NCBI GenBank assembly: GCA_025403435.1
Contig: CM046341.1
Span: 15,364,447-15,428,446, forward strand
Length of the DNA: 64,000 bases
From: Artocarpus heterophyllus
Lineage: Eukaryota > Streptophyta > Magnoliopsida > Rosales > Moraceae
Direction of reading: 5' to 3'
Shown: in pieces, positions 62,932 through 64,000 of the stretch
Position numbering within the stretch: position 1 is the stretch's first letter
How the letters are laid out: each line of letters begins with the position of its first letter
Position numbers and translations under genes: made by a program
Notes under the pieces: generated by a model
Seen by the model: the letters and a program-made list of their open reading frames with translations, nothing else
The model's database searches: none
Told to the model about the DNA's origin: nothing

Positions 62932-64000
62932 CTACTCTTCATTGGTCGCCTCAGCCTCACCTGATTCTTCGCCTATCCTCCTTTGCGATTCCCTGATCTG
63001 TAGGCTCCTTACATTCTAGAGGCATAAACGACCAGTCTAGCTCCTGTGCATCCAGATTGGCCCTAAGAAGTTCGAAGCAGCATTCTTTCATCCCATTAAA
63101 ATACTCAATTAAATACTTTAGGGATTTCTTAAAACCCGCCATGTTTATTCCTTGATGATCAACACAGCCTCCTCTAAGAACCGATGGTGTTCATCATTTG
63201 TCTACGCTTGGCATTCTAGCTTATCCTTATTGGACTTTAATGCTTCCTTCAAGCTCTGATTATCCTGGTCGGCCTTCTTTCTCTCTTCTTAAGCCCATCG
63301 TAAGTCCTTTGCCATTTTGTTGTACTGGTTATTCATCGCTTAGCCTTGGACTGAGCATTGAAGAGCTCGATCAAGAGTTGTAAGAGAAGGAGAAAACGGT
63401 GAGAAGGTCAACAAATTATCAGGCAAGCAACCGTATAGTCTGATTAGGTTTTACCTTTTCCGACAAGGTGATAGCCGCGTCAAGGTTCTCTACCTCATTT
63501 TGTCTCTTTGCCTCGTTGATGTAACTATCCTTGGGTAGTGACTTTCTAGGTTGGACAAGTTGCTGGATTGGGAGGATGATTAGCCAAACGGATGATACAG
63601 AGGGTCAGCTTTCCTCATCGACAGCGACGCCTCCTAAGGTGGATAGGGCATATCCTTCAGCATGACCATGAGATAGTTGGTCTTTGTTTGCCACTATGAT
63701 TGTCGAACTCGTTGGCGATGCCTTTAATTTCTTCAGCAAGGCCAACCTCTCTGCGACCTGCTTGGTAGCCCCTTTGGCCTTTCTCTTTCTCCCATTAGCC
63801 GTGTCTATAAGGATAGTGAAAAAGAGTTAAATCCCAAGCAAAAAGCAAAAATCCACTAGGAACATAAACAAACCTTTGATCCGGAGAGGCCTGCTTGGAT
63901 AAAGGGCCGCCGTTATCTCGTCCATGTCCTTGTCTACCATGTACATGCCCCAATCCCTGAGGGCACCGTCAGACACCACTATAGATGTGACAATGATAGT
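62932..64000 (-). pseudogene. Antisense ORF of the Tat-lineage element, spliced, partial
   Basis: A minus-strand coding remnant that enters from the right window edge. Exon 1 (from 64000 to 63874) reads GALRDWGMYMVDKDMDE...RIK and ends at AAAG|GT. Exon 2 begins at 63804 after TTATAG and continues in phase as DTANGRKRKAKGATKQ. A stop follows EES near 63625, but the frame goes on to NEVENLDAAITLSEK|GT at 63455. Further down come coiled-coil-like text EERKKADQDNQSLKEALKSN (about 63300-63240) and AGFKKSLKYLIEYFNGMKECC (about 63139-63077), with shifts and stops. Tat elements carry an antisense ORF between pol and the 3' LTR, so this fits. Its function is unknown. Confidence 0.7.

Overview
This is nuclear DNA from a flowering plant, probably a woody eudicot. 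It is AT-rich (low GC), with spliced genes bounded by GT/AG, initiator-tRNA-Met primed LTR retrotransposons, plant hAT and Mutator-type MITEs, and telo-box/TGGGCC signals at a ribosomal protein gene. Three host genes look intact, all on the minus strand: a four-exon eL42 (60S ribosomal protein L36a/L44) gene at 4140-6186, and two tandemly duplicated mitochondrial-type glycine-rich RNA-binding protein genes at 32754-34424 and 40372-42376. I rebuilt all their exons by hand; the phases close and give 105, 140 and 144 aa.

Layout. 0.3-3.6 kb: two tandem copies of a 1.6 kb non-coding unit, each holding a MITE. 4-6.3 kb: the eL42 gene with a Mutator-type MITE in intron 1. 7.6-8.35 kb: the 3' end of a dead LINE (RNase H plus poly-A). 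9.5-12.0 kb: a solo LTR inside a degenerate minisatellite. 12.86-28.72 kb: a tandem LTR-internal-LTR-internal-LTR array in minus orientation. 32.7-35.5 and 40.3-43.4 kb: the RNA-binding protein pair, separated by two non-autonomous hAT elements with target duplications. 45.4-49.3 kb: a truncated copia element (gag fragment, PBS, 1.9 kb LTR). 53.06-54.79 kb: a related LTR fragment in the opposite orientation. 55.4-64 kb: a decayed Ty3/gypsy element of the Tat lineage (gag, protease, RT, RNase H, second RNase H, integrase, antisense spliced ORF), split by a 2.2 kb insertion.

The main discovery candidate is the array at 12.86-28.72 kb. Its ends (initiator-Met PBS, polypurine tract, last codons of pol, 2.36 kb LTRs) point to a Tekay/Del-like chromovirus, but gag-pol is absent. 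The 4.4 kb internal region instead carries two intronless ORFs in sense orientation. One is a 173 aa basic cysteine-cluster protein that resembles the nucleic-acid-binding proteins of carlavirus-type plant RNA viruses. The other is a 229 aa LOG-family protein (the cytokinin riboside monophosphate phosphoribohydrolase family). This looks like a non-autonomous retrotransposon that captured a cytokinin-activation-type gene and a viral-type RNA-binding, possibly silencing-suppressor, gene. Both ORFs are open in copy A. In copy B the 173 aa ORF is open and LOG is frameshifted. The outer LTRs share variants that the middle LTR lacks, so the array was not made by simple unequal crossing over within one element. 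Family assignments come from reading motifs by eye; no database search was run.
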